64,000 bases of DNA from Erpobdella octoculata (taxonomy: Eukaryota > Annelida > Clitellata > Hirudinida > Erpobdellidae). The stretch lies in the NCBI GenBank assembly GCA_963978895.1, contig OZ022238.1:33843093-33907092 (forward strand). Direction: 5' to 3'. Numbering within the stretch: the stretch's first letter is position 1; each line of letters starts with the position of its first letter. The position numbers were made by a program, and so were the translations under genes. Of the stretch, positions 41,560-52,051 are shown in pieces. The notes beneath the pieces were generated by a model, which worked only from the letters and a program-made list of their open reading frames with translations, ran no database searches and was not told where the DNA came from.

Positions 41560-41945
41560 AACTGTATGGAGATAATTTTTTCCTCGCGTTTGGAGTCCTG
41601 GAGAAAATCTCCATTTAGATACATACCCTGATCTACATTTTGCTTGATAACTTTTTTAATTCTTGGACAATTTTAAAAACTAGTATCCATGTTTAGCTAA
41701 TATATTTGTCTTTCTAATTCATTAAGTTACAAACCCAATGCAGTCGAAAATTATAATCTACAGGGCTCCAAACACGAGTGAAAAACCATCTCCATACATT
41801 TATATAAATGTATGGAGAGGGTTTATTTTTACATTATTATATTTCTTTTTTAAATACCTTTCTAACGATTTATTGCACAACTCCAATGCACGATTTTTTT
41901 GCAAGCTAGTTGGAGGATCCTGAAGCGCTGATAACTTTGGTATCA
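41560..41945 (+). repeat. Dispersed repeat, most complete copy of the 13490/14214 family
   Basis: Includes TACATACCCTGATCTACATT, CTAATTCATTAAGTTACAAA, an inverted pair CTCCATACATTTAT / ATAAATGTATGGAG at the centre (about 41790-41820) and GCAAGCTAGTTGGAGGATCC. Non-coding. Confidence 0.65.
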
Positions 41946-42299
41946 TATTTGACAAGTACTTTAATCAGACACCTATGAAGTTAGCCCATTGCAATTTAGA
42001 AAAAATGCAGGCCACAAGCAATAAACTTTCTAGACTGACAAAGAACGTTCACCATTTTGTCGAACGAAATTTGTTCTAGAATCAGAACGTCAGGCAAAAC
42101 CGTCTGGATATTTGTGGAAACATAAGTAGAAAATTGTGTTCCCCTGGCTGCGCGCTTGAGAGCCACGTCTTTATTTTTATAATCTTTACAGGTACTATAA
42201 GTGAGCGTTATATGTGTAATAATTTTTACATCATAAAATACATTTTTTAAAAACCAACGTTTTTCTTGCGCCCTAAAAAGTATATAATTATATTCCTAT

Positions 42300-42417
42300 A
42301 ATTCGTATACAACGAAAAACGTTGCGGGCGCATTATTTTTTATAACTATTTGTTTTATTAAAGTTTTGATGTTGTAGCCTATAATGTACCCGCAACGTTT
42401 TCCGTTGTATATGAATT
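42300..42417. repeat. Inverted repeat, 36-bp arms
   Basis: 42300-42335 and 42382-42417 are reverse complements at roughly 33 of 36 positions, with a 46-bp loop. The arms contain CCGCAACGTTTTCCGTTGTA and its inverse. A possible MITE core or hairpin. Confidence 0.85.
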
Positions 42418-42504
42418 ATTATTATTATGTAAAAATTATCTTTTACTTTTTCGTTTTTGATGGGCGAAATTTTGCAAGCATTTGAGGTGCCCGTTGAATT
42501 TAAA

Positions 42505-42895
42505 ATTTTATAACTTTTTTACCAATGCTTTTATTAACTCGTCGTCTCTGTTTCTCTGTCTGTCTGTTTCTCTGTCTGTCTGTTTCTCTGTCTGTTTCAA
42601 ATCTTGCAATCAATTTTTGAGTCACTTCCTGATGATAGATTTTTTTCAAATTTTGCATATATGCTCAAAATAGAAGACAATGCAATATTCAATTATTAGT
42701 TTTACAATAAGTCAATTAATTTAGTTAATTTTAATTAATTTCGATATTTTGATATAATTAAGATATTTCGACTTTAATATAAAATAAAAGAGTAATATAA
42801 GAAAAAATTGATTGCAAAATTTGTGTTTTAATTACATATAAGAGCATTGGTTTTTTTAAAAATTCGTTTTTAATTTACTTGTTACTTTTGTGGTA
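42505..42895 (+). repeat. Dispersed AT-rich repeat with GTTTCTCTGTCTGTCT tract
   Basis: Most complete copy of the family at 12393-12880. Non-coding. Confidence 0.7.
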
Positions 42896-42983
42896 AAATC
42901 AAGTACATGTTTAAAAACACCATCGTATTGGATTTGACACCTAGTAATATATATATAAGCTAGTAAGAAATAGACATCTATGT

Positions 42984-43019
42984 CAGTCTTAAAACACCTG
43001 GTGTAAAGGACTATAAACT

Positions 43020-43060
<41 letters not shown>
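42984..43060 (+). mobile_element. SINE 3' tail, 5'-truncated
   Basis: Only CAGTCTTAAAACACCTGGTG, the rest of the tail and about 38 A remain. Flanked by GACATCTATGT at 42973-42983 and 43061-43071. Confidence 0.85.
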
Positions 43061-43062
<2 letters not shown>

Positions 43063-43071
43063 CATCTATGT

Positions 43072-43216
43072 AAAAAAAAAGGAGGAGGGAAAAGTTAAAA
43101 GGATCAAATTATGATCCACGACTGGTAGTACTTAGGTGCTTCTGACACAGCCGTTTCAGTCTTAAAACACTTGGTGTAAAGGACTATAAACTATTATAAA
43201 AAAAAAAAAAAAAAAA
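43072..43216 (+). mobile_element. SINE, 5'-truncated
   Basis: Starts near the GGAGGAGGGAAAAG box, then ATGATCCACGAC, the shared tail and poly(A). Flanked by GACATCTATGT at 43061 and 43217. Confidence 0.88.
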
Positions 43217-43221
43217 GACAT

Positions 43222-43641
43222 CTATGTAGCATAGGAAATACCTTCTTTCGCAACAGCTGAATTGACTTTCATGGAGAAAACATATTTTGGACAGGTCTTA
43301 CTTCCTGTGCAATGTCCATTCTTTCCACAGCTTGCGCATACACGAGGGCGTTCTTTTTTGTCTTTTTCCTTCTCAGGACATGATTTGAAACCATGATCAT
43401 TTCTGCAATCCTTTGCTTTGTGACCAAAACCGTTGCATTTGAAACAACGAAGTGGTTCTTGTACATAGGGGCGTGTACGAAACACTAAGTAGGCGAATCT
43501 AACTCTTTCCGGTGCTTCGCCTTTGGGGTATGTAAGGATTACAGCCGTTGTTGTGCTCACTACTCCTTTTATCTTTTTCGTAATTCGATACGCAGTTGTA
43601 CTCCCGGTCGATGTCTTGATGTCTTCGGTTGTCAGTTCCAA
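43222..43641 (-). pseudogene. LINE ORF1 (Gag-like) fragment with CCHC zinc knuckles
   Basis: About 139 codons with the knuckle CFKCNGFGHKAKDC and a further cysteine cluster (CASCGKNGHCTGSKTC), typical of nucleic-acid-binding ORF1 proteins of I/Jockey-group LINEs. Upstream it has an RRM-like stretch (AYRITKKIKG, AVILTYPKG). It is the inverted 5' piece of the LINE copy. Confidence 0.8.
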
Positions 43642-44154
43642 TACGTAGAGAGCTTTTGAACGAATGGCAGACCAGATGGGACTCTGTTCAAGAAAGTCGA
43701 CACTACTGGTCTCTCGAAAAAAGAGTCTCCAATAAAATTAAATTCAAGACAACAAACAGAAAAAAGGAAGTCATCATTTCCCGACTCCGACTTGGAAAGT
43801 GTCGGCTGAAACAAAATTTGAAGAGAATGAATCTTCATGAGACAGGTTTGTGCGAAACCTGCGGAACAGAGGAAACAATCGAACACTGGTTGCTGCACTG
43901 CAAAGAAACGACACAACTAGGAATGGAACTTGGGAACTTTTGTAAAAGGATCCAAAAACCAACTACACTCCAAACCATACTGAACTCGGAAATATGCCAC
44001 GACATCATCTATAAATGGATACAAAATAATCCTAAAGAACTGTAAATATAGAGAAAAATTATTTAGTGTAAATAAGTATTTTTTTTCATTTTGATTTTGT
44101 TTTCGCGTCTTAAAACACATGGTGTAAAAGACTATAAACTATAATAAAAAAAAA
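43228..44154 (+). mobile_element. LINE copy with 5' inversion and SINE-type tail
   Basis: Left part (about 43228-43636) is an inverted ORF1 segment with CCHC knuckles. Right part (about 43637-44154) is the sense-orientation ORF2 C-terminus, 3' UTR and the tail CGTCTTAAAACACATGGTGT ending in poly(A). Flanked by GACATCTATGT (43217) and GACATTTATGT (44155). The inverted 5' part fits twin-priming during target-primed reverse transcription. Confidence 0.82.
43637..44045 (+). pseudogene. LINE ORF2 C-terminal fragment with CCHC motif
   Basis: About 136 codons ending TAA at 44043-44045. It contains RLRLGKCRLKQNL and CETCGTEETIEHWLLHC, the C-terminal Cys-Cys-His-Cys motif found after RT/RNase H in I-group LINEs. 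Confidence 0.8.
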
Positions 44155-44185
44155 GACATTTATGTGGTAAAAATAGACATCTATA

Positions 44186-44232
44186 ATCAGTCTTAAAACA
44201 CTTGGTGTAAAAGACTAAAAACTATAAAAAAA
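44186..44232 (+). mobile_element. SINE 3' tail, 5'-truncated
   Basis: CAGTCTTAAAACACTTGGTG and the rest of the tail, between GACATCTATA (44176) and GACATCTATGT (44233). Confidence 0.8.
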
Positions 44233-44243
44233 GACATCTATGT

Positions 44244-44423
44244 CAACTCCGCTTCGCTAATTGCAAGCCAGTCCCAAGTCTGGATAAAGGAGGAGGGACA
44301 GTTAAAAGGGTCAAACTTTGATCCACGACAGGAAGTACTTATGTGCTTCCTACTCAGCCAATTCAGTCTTAAAACACTTGGTGTAAAGGACTATAAATTA
44401 TCATAAAAAAAAGAAAAAAAGAA
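44244..44423 (+). mobile_element. SINE, full length
   Basis: Runs from CAACTCCGCTTCGCTAATTG through CCAGTCCCAAGTCTGG, GGAGGAGGG and the shared tail to an A-rich end. Flanked by exact GACATCTATGT copies (44233-44243, 44424-44434). Confidence 0.92.
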
Positions 44424-44539
44424 GACATCTATGTGCAGTATGTATGCAACTTTTTAATTTAATTCTATATTTGCGGACTGACACCGTCTCAATCAACTAA
44501 GTGACCTAATAAAAGCGTTGTAATAAAAGTACGGCTATT

Positions 44540-44722
44540 ATTCAACTCCGCATTGCTTTTGCAAGCCAGTCCCAAGCCTGGAGAAAGGAGGAGGGAAAAG
44601 TTAAAAGAATCAAATTATGATCCACGACAGGAAGTACTTAGGTGCTTCCAACATACAGCCATTACAGTCTTAAAACAACTGGTGTAAAGGACTATAAACT
44701 ATTACAAACAAACAAAAACACC
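44540..44722 (+). mobile_element. SINE, full length, separate target
   Basis: 183 bp with the same head and tail. Flanked by ACGGCTATT at 44531-44539 and 44723-44731, defining the element ends precisely. Confidence 0.92.
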
Positions 44723-44731
44723 ACGGCTATT

Positions 44732-46560
44732 GATTTAACCGGAATTGTTTATCTTTTTCTGTCTGTTTTCTCTTTTTTTAGGTGAGCCCCTTCTTACAGT
44801 GGCGCTGGGAGTGTCTGGGACCCACTCATAGGGCAACTAACTGTGGTTAAAATCCCGAACAGGGGCGTCATTTCAGCAAAACCTTGGGGGGGCAAAAAAA
44901 TTCAAACCCACAAATTTCAAAATTTTATTTTCGTTATGCTATACTTTTCCTCCTAAAATAAAAAACAGTTAATAACTGGGGGGGCATTCATAAATACTTT
45001 TCCAAAAAATTCAGAACCTTATACTCTTCCCCCAAAAAAAAAGTTTTAGCCAGTGGCGGATTTATAGGGAACCAACGTCGTGTGCCCGCATTTTGTCCTC
45101 TCAAAAAATTTTTTTATTAACTTATCATTGTTTTTCAAATTGTCAGATGCATATCTATATAAATACAAATGTAACTGTTCGTTTGTTATATGCCAGAGAG
45201 AATTTAAAAAATTCAGGAAATGAGTTTTTACACTCTTCAAAAATTTGCAGTAACAATGAATGCCGTTGCTGATGTAAAACTAGCAATTCCACAACATAGA
45301 CAGTCTCTAAAAGCTCTATAAAAAGCGTTTTTTAAATGTTCACATTGATTGATTAAATAAAAGCTGAAAACACAACACCTCAAGAATATTATAATATTAT
45401 ATTATTGTTCATTTTTGGATTTTTGGACAAAATGGAAAATCATTTGACAGACAACCTATATAACCCCAATTAATGTTTCATTTTTGGTGTGTATAATTTT
45501 ATATATCAAAATCTTCAAAATCTCACAGGAACACATGAGAATATATTTAAATCTTACTTTGAAGCTGATATATTATCACTTGTTGTTTTATTTACCAAAT
45601 ATTAAGACTATGAAAATGGATGTTGCTATTTTGTGAGTATTTATTGAATTACTTGCCTAGTTTGTGTCAGTGGTTTTGATTTTTTGAGCAAATTTTGTAC
45701 ACTTTTAAAGTTAAAATTACCAGTTATGAAGGTGGAGTTGCTTTAGGACAGAGTCTGTGTTATAGTGAATCAACAACATTCACTCGTAGTTTGGGACTGA
45801 GAAATCAATTGACATTATGCCACGTTGAAAATTATCAAAATTGAGCCATAGCAGTTACATATATTTAATTTCTTTCTTTAAATGTTTTGTATAGTTACTG
45901 GGGGGTCTTGACATGTTCCATTGAATTTGTGTTATTATTGGTGTAAAAACATTACCGGTTGAGTTCATCTATTAAAATTAACTTGCAAAGCCTTGCACAG
46001 GCCAATTTTTTGAGGCAAGGTCTGTTATATAGGCACAAAATCCCAGGCCCGGTTTTTTCGTTTTTACAAGCACATCATCCCACGATTCGGCACATTGGCT
46101 TTGGCCCGTACTGAAAACCCTAAAACAAAGTCCAGTTTTGAAATTTGGTAACAACTTCGATCATTGCTGTGTGGGTACAATTTTGTTTAGGTTGCACTGA
46201 TGATGAATTGACAAAATACAGTGAGCAAATATTTACAAATATTTTAATGTTTTTAAATAAAAGTCAAAAACTGAAATTATACAATGCATACTACTTATTT
46301 GTTAACGCACAGCGCTTCCCATGGTTCCCAAAATACTGTTTTCAGCTTTGATAGCTACCTTTCATTAAAAAAAAAACAATTCCAAAAACGTATACACTTT
46401 TTTTAACGCTGAAGGCCCAGGAGGAGGTAGTCACAGCTACTTTTTTAAAAACTTCTATTTTTTCAAAAAAATAACTTTTTTTTTGAAAATCCTTGGGGGG
46501 GGGGGGGGGCAATTGCCACCCTGCCCTTCCGCAAATGACGCCCCTTAAATTGTTAGAGAC
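44732..46560. other. AT-rich region with hAT-like ends, class unresolved
   Basis: AGGGGCGTCATTT at 44861-44873 and its inverse AAATGACGCCCCT at 46533-46545 suggest a 1.7-kb DNA transposon, but no target duplication is seen. Another hAT-like terminus, CAGTGGCGGATTTATAGGG, begins at 45051. G-runs accompany both outer ends. No transposase sequence was recognised. Confidence 0.4.
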
Positions 46561-49168
46561 TAGTGTTGTGTTGTGAAAGCATTTCGTCAAGTGTTGCCTA
46601 CTCGAAGTTAGTTAATCTCGAGTATAGGAAATCTCACAGGTTTGGAGTTGTAGGTGATAACGCAAAATTTGATAAGCTATTCTGGACGCTTAAAAATGTT
46701 CACTATGTAGTACACATATGGTGGTACAGAAGCTTTACCACATTACAATTTTTCATCCAGAACGAATTAAGTCTAATCTACTTTTAAAGTTGATTGTTTG
46801 GCTGTGTTGCGTTGATTGTGTTTTGTCACAACGTGAGTGACTGGGGCATATAATAATGAGTGAACTTTGTCTCAGCACAAAGACTGTTTTGATCCAGCTA
46901 GGCAGGGAGTTTTAGTTTTAGTTGAGCGGCAATTACGACTGCAATGTGCTGAGCCAGATCTGGCCTATTAATGGTCGTTTTGCTTTTGATGTGGACAGTC
47001 CACAGAACTTTGACCCCACTTATTTATTTAATATTTTAATAAGCCAAGTCAACACATTTTGGAATTTTATTAAATCAGATGATTTCAAGATGATTTTGTT
47101 ATCACATCAGGTCTGACTTTATGACGATCACATTATTACATCATATTATATCATCGATATTATAGAAAAAGTATAGACAGGTAGATTGAGATTTAAGATT
47201 TCAGTTAACGAACTGTTGCATCTCTGAAACTACTGAAACTGGATTGGTAAGATATGAAATCAATTAATTTTAATCAATTAAAAAAATTAGTTTAGCAATT
47301 TATTTAGCTGGTCTTACTAATGTCTTATGCCATATGGCATATGGTATATACTATATGGCTGTGGTGTCACTTTATTGAAAATAAACAAGTTTGTATTTGT
47401 AGATTATTGGATTATTGTCAATCACCAGGTAATCATGGAGGACAAATTTGTGTTAGTTTTTCTTGATTTATGCCAATTTATGAACATTGTTTTTCATTAA
47501 ATATTGTATAGCTAGATGCTAATGACAGTGTACAATAGCCATCAACATCAAGGATATTACTCGTTAGTCGTTAATCAAAAACAGAAATGGCTATTTACAG
47601 TGCATGCCAAAATCAATTATCAATTTCACTTTAAATTGCTTCTGGACCAAATTTTCTCATCTCCTAATTAGCCAGCTTCATAACATTACTTCTATTTCAA
47701 AGTATTCTGAAAATACAAACAATAATCGTATTGTGAACCTTTCTTAACTCCTACCACCTTCCTACCCATCTTTGGCAGGGCATATAAAAACAATGTATTG
47801 CAAATTATTTGATCTTATTGACATAAAATGATTTGAAACATAGTTTATATGGTAATCTTTTGCTTTAGGCCTTTAGAGGAATGAATTCATTTTGTGGTAA
47901 AACAACAAAATACCATACGAAAATAATAGAAAAGATAATTAAAAAATTCATTAAAATAATAAGAACCGTTTTTTAAAGTGAAATTTCCACTTTTAAAGCC
48001 AGTAGAAGCTATTCTCCTTTGATTAATGAGTACAGCATACACTCTAAAAATAGATCAAATAATTATTAAAAATTTGTTTTAACTAAAACTGTGCAGATTA
48101 AAAATTATTTATATTTTTTTTTACTTTTTTCATTCTTTTTAAATGCTTTTATTTAACTTCACTCGTCTCTCTATTGGTTTGTTTGTCTGTGGTTATCAAG
48201 TCTTAGAGAGCGTAGAAAAAAAGAGGGGAGAGAGAGGAGAGAGGATTTTATTCATTTTCACTTAAACCACTAAAGTCACACCAATTAAACCATATATAAA
48301 AACAATTAAGTTTTCAAAGTGAATAATAATCTATATAAAACAAATTTGAAATAACCTGCTGGAAAAAAGTTTTTAACGTAATTTGTTTAAATTCGCTTAT
48401 TTTTTTTTATAAATAAAGGATAAAATGATGTTGTAAACAAACATAAATGATAAATATACATAATAAGTTTTATAAAACAATGTTTTAATACTTTAATAAG
48501 TAATTCGATAGCTAAGGAATAAGGTGATGACGATAATGGCCGTCAGCTCGTGATTTTGCGATTCTGACTGACAAAATAGTGGGTCAATGTTATGGCGTTA
48601 GGGGCACTTTATAGCCATGAAAATTTCCAGTAATATAGATTAATAACGCTTTAAGACGTGGAAACAAAAACTAAAGTTGTGGGACCCCAAATAAGAAACT
48701 TATAAGAAACATAAAATGTGGACCATACTTCCAGATGCAATATCTAGGTGAAGTAGGCGTGGCCAAGTGTATTCATTGATCTCGTTGAATGCCCGCACTT
48801 TTTACGAGTCTCCTGATGTAACCAAAGACCATATAGACACCAGAATTATCGAGATATAAACAGCTCAACTCAAAAAGCATTTCTTTAAAAAATTTATTTC
48901 TTATCTTTACTTGTTTAAATTTTCCGCTCATTACGCTCACCACTCAAGAAATATTGAACTGTTCAAGATTTGATAATTCATAATGCAAACTTTGAATTTT
49001 AAACTATTGAGCAACACCTACATTTAATATGTTGGTTTTTGTCTAATTTTGTTCGATCGTCTAGTTTAATATACCAGTCATGCTTTGTAAATGGGTTGAA
49101 TAATTCATTATTTAATTGGAACCAATATTTTAATACATTATAACCAAATGTACATTATAGCGGGATTA

Positions 49169-49170
<2 letters not shown>
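46561..49170. other. Intergenic, nothing recognised
   Basis: AT-rich sequence without a supported gene. 48145-48205 resembles the CTGT-tract repeat family at its CTTTTATTTAACTTCACTCG start. Confidence 0.45.

Positions 49171-49222
<52 letters not shown>
49171..49222. repeat. (TA)n microsatellite
   Basis: About 50 bp of TA, directly at the left end of the hAT at 49223. Confidence 0.95.
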
Positions 49223-49225
<3 letters not shown>

Positions 49226-50937
49226 GGATGTCACGGGTACCCGAACCCGAAGTTCGGTACTACCCGGTCTTTTTTGGCTACCCGAACCCAAACTTTTGAA
49301 AACGTGAAACCGGAACCCAAACTTTCTAAAAATTAAAACCAGAATTTTTGTAAAAGAGAAACCCGAACCAGAAATTTTCAAAACTTGGTACATCTAATGA
49401 AATCTAGTATTAAAAATCATTTTTAGGCATTTTGTTTCACGAACAACATTTTTTATGCAGTATGATTCAATCAATATATGAGTAGCACCTATGAACAGTT
49501 GCTTAGATAGAATGCTGGTTTAGAGACCGGCTTGGGTATCATTGGTTCCCGTCTTCGATTCCAGTTTTGGTCAAGTAGTTGTTATCTTGAGCAAGGAACT
49601 AACTAACTCATATTTATTTTGATCAGGTCCACTCTTAACTGGTTGATAAATGAGTGCTGAGTTGTATATATTTCATGTAACGGCGCTCTTAGTCTCATGA
49701 CGTTTATCTTTTTACACATTACAACAATATTTTAATACATTTTAAAGTTTTAATCAGTAGTGTAGTGGAGGCTATACGGTCCCATACGCCATATAGGCAC
49801 AGCTTGTTTATCCAATGTTCCGTATAGGCACAGCTTTTTTGTCCATTGTTTCGTGTAGGCACAGCTTTTTTGTCTATTGTTCCATATAGGCACAGCTTTT
49901 TCTACTTTATTTGTGTATGGGTAAAAGTTGGCACTTTTTTATATCTTGGAGGGGAGTCCTGTATTAACACACGATAAACCCATTTACTAGATTATGAAAA
50001 ATAACATAAACTGTATATTCATGCTTCACGGTAATTTAAAAGTCTTAAGTAATTCTACTGTCAGACTGTAATGATCTCTCCCATGGAATGTGTTTCTACA
50101 AGTAAATACGACGCGAAAGGAAGAGAATCCTCATGGAAACTATTTAAACAGTATGGTAAACCCAATATAAGACAGTGTCAGTGCGATATTTCACATAAAA
50201 CCTGTAGAAGTTCTACCAAAATTTTTCAAATAACTTTTTCTTGTTAGTTTATAAAATTGACTTGACCTTTTTACCTAAACGACCCGATTTTAGCATATGG
50301 GCACAGCTTTTTTTACGACTACACCACTTTTTTTTACGACTACACTGGTTTTAATGACTGGATCTAATTTTTGACAAAAGCATCCTTTAACTATAGTTGT
50401 CTATTATTATACACTTTAAATAAACCATTTGATGGCACTTAAGAACGTTTATTTTATGTTATGATAAGAATGCGACCCTCATATGTAATGCTAGACCAAT
50501 TTAATAAAAAGAGCTATTTTTAAACAGATTTTAGGAAAATAAAATAAAATTATAAACAATATTAAACAATATAAGTTTGCTGCAGTACTTATGTTGTTTA
50601 TTATTGTAATACAGAACTTTCCAATCCGTTTAGCCAACAATAAAATATATATTAGCGCTAAGATCACTCTCCGGCGCATTTCCAAAATGATGAAAATTGT
50701 ACTACTCGAATTCGACCCAAACTTGACCCAAACCCGACCTGAACCGAAGGCTTTTAATTTTGAAACCCGGACCCGAAGCCAAACCCGAAATTTTGAAAAT
50801 CGAAAACCCGAACCCGATTTTTTAAAAGTTGAAAACCTGAACCCGGTTTTTGAAAAAATGAAATCCCGAACCCGAAAATTCAAAATTCAAGAACCCGAAC
50901 CCGAAAAGTCAAAAAAGTCGTATCCGTAAAATCCCTA
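49223..50937. mobile_element. Non-autonomous hAT with ACCCGAA subterminal repeats
   Basis: Ends TAAGGATGTCACGGGTAC and the inverse of TTAGGGATTTTACGGATAC. Both subterminal regions (49240-49380 and 50710-50930) consist of diverged units built on ACCCGAA plus an A/T-rich spacer, about 27 bp each and in the same register on the + strand. Flanks ATATATAT and ATGTATAT match 7 of 8 but fall in a TA run. No transposase. Interrupted by the element at 49755. Confidence 0.65.
49755..50347. mobile_element. 593-bp non-autonomous hAT-like element, nested
   Basis: Starts CAGTAGTGTAGTGGAGG and ends CGACTACACTG. Identical target repeats GTTTTAAT lie at 49747-49754 and 50348-50355. The left part carries four units with GGCACAGCTTTTTTGTCCA. 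A fragment of the same family is at 925-1130. Confidence 0.9.
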
Positions 50938-51080
50938 ATGTATATTATTCGTTTATTAATGAAAGCAGAAGACATAAAACCAGATTAAAAACAAAAAAAA
51001 ATTAAAAAAAAATTAAATTGAATACTAAATTCAATTCTGAGATAAAATGTTTACATTTTTATATAAAATTCTATTATTAT

Positions 51081-51114
<34 letters not shown>

Positions 51115-51115
<1 letters not shown>

Positions 51116-52051
51116 ATATATACTCGGGTATAAGTAGAGAAATTTATACCTCTTTTAGGATGCCAAAAAACGACTTCAACTTATACACGAGACACTGAAT
51201 ATACCGAAGATTTTTGGGGCTGGCCATTTAAATAAAAGGCCTTAAAAATTAAACTCTATGTTTAGTTAAAAGTTTTCGTTGTTTTTACATTGTTTTGTAA
51301 AGAAAAGACACGTTTCCCCAAATCTTTCCTCAAATGTGGTATAGCAAATGATATTGACAGAACTGAGGATGACTTACTATTCCAAGATGAGGACGAATCA
51401 GTAACTGTAAGTGACTGTGAAAATGATGTCGAATACACAGCAGATATGAAAACAAGTAAAGGAAAAAACGAGTTTTTTAACACAAACTTCAATTTCAAAT
51501 ACACTCGATTTAGAAATATGAAAGATGTTCAAATTAGTTTTTTTTAATTGAATCATGTATTGTCATCCAATATAAAGCTATGCTGAAAGTTCAGCTTCCT
51601 AGCTAGTCAAAAAGCTGGTTAAATTTTGCTTGCAAGATTTGCATACAGAGAAAGCCACACACACACACACACACACAAACAGAGATTGTAACCTAATTAA
51701 AAGTTTGTAATTAAGAAGGAACAATACAACGAAATATATGGTGTTTTTGATCACGAGGCTCCAGATTATATTAATTAATTAATTTTATTAGATATATTAT
51801 TTTTTTGGCCTTAAAAATTTAACTCTATGTTTAGTTAAAAGTTTTCGTTGTTTTTACATTGTTTTGTAAAGAAAAGACACGTTTCCCCAAATCTTTCCTA
51901 AAATGTGGTATAGCAAATGATATGGACGGAACTGAAGACGACTTACTATTCCAAGATGACGACGAATCAGTAACTGTAAGCAACAGTGAAAATGATGTCG
52001 AATACACAGCAGATATGAAAATTAAGAATGAACAATACAACAAAATATATC
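51115..52051 (+). pseudogene. Two duplicated pogo-like transposase C-terminal fragments
   Basis: 51238-51451 and 51807-52021 are about 95% identical and encode the same C-terminal peptide (TRFPKSFLKCGIANDIDRTEDD, truncated in quotation, then an acidic tail). This resembles the end of pogo/Tigger-group transposases. Upstream, 51119-51180 has TATACTCGGGTATAAGTAGA with its near-inverse ACTTATACACGAG, a terminus of pogo-like type. The first copy is split by a dispersed repeat (51452-51711) and resumes at 51712; the second is cut by the LINE tail at 52052. Confidence 0.55.
51452..51711 (+). repeat. Dispersed AT-rich repeat, family with 11427-11690
   Basis: Inserted in the first pogo-like fragment: the sequence interrupted at 51451 continues at 51712, as shown by the uninterrupted second copy. 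Contains a (CA)n run at 51657-51677. Confidence 0.75.

Noticed and set aside
44540..44722. tRNA gene or tRNA-derived SINE head
   Set aside because: No convincing A and B boxes and no cloverleaf in the SINE head; the origin is left open.
44861..46545. Complete hAT element bounded by AGGGGCGTCATTT
   Set aside because: Inverted 13-bp ends exist, but flanking 8-bp sequences do not match and no transposase is seen. It is kept only as an unresolved region.
46145..47116. Short open frames between 46.1 and 47.1 kb
   Set aside because: No motif, no splice pattern and no codon signal in AT-rich sequence.
51290..51547. Small acidic host gene
   Set aside because: The peptide is duplicated nearby and resembles a pogo-group transposase end; its tail runs into a dispersed repeat.
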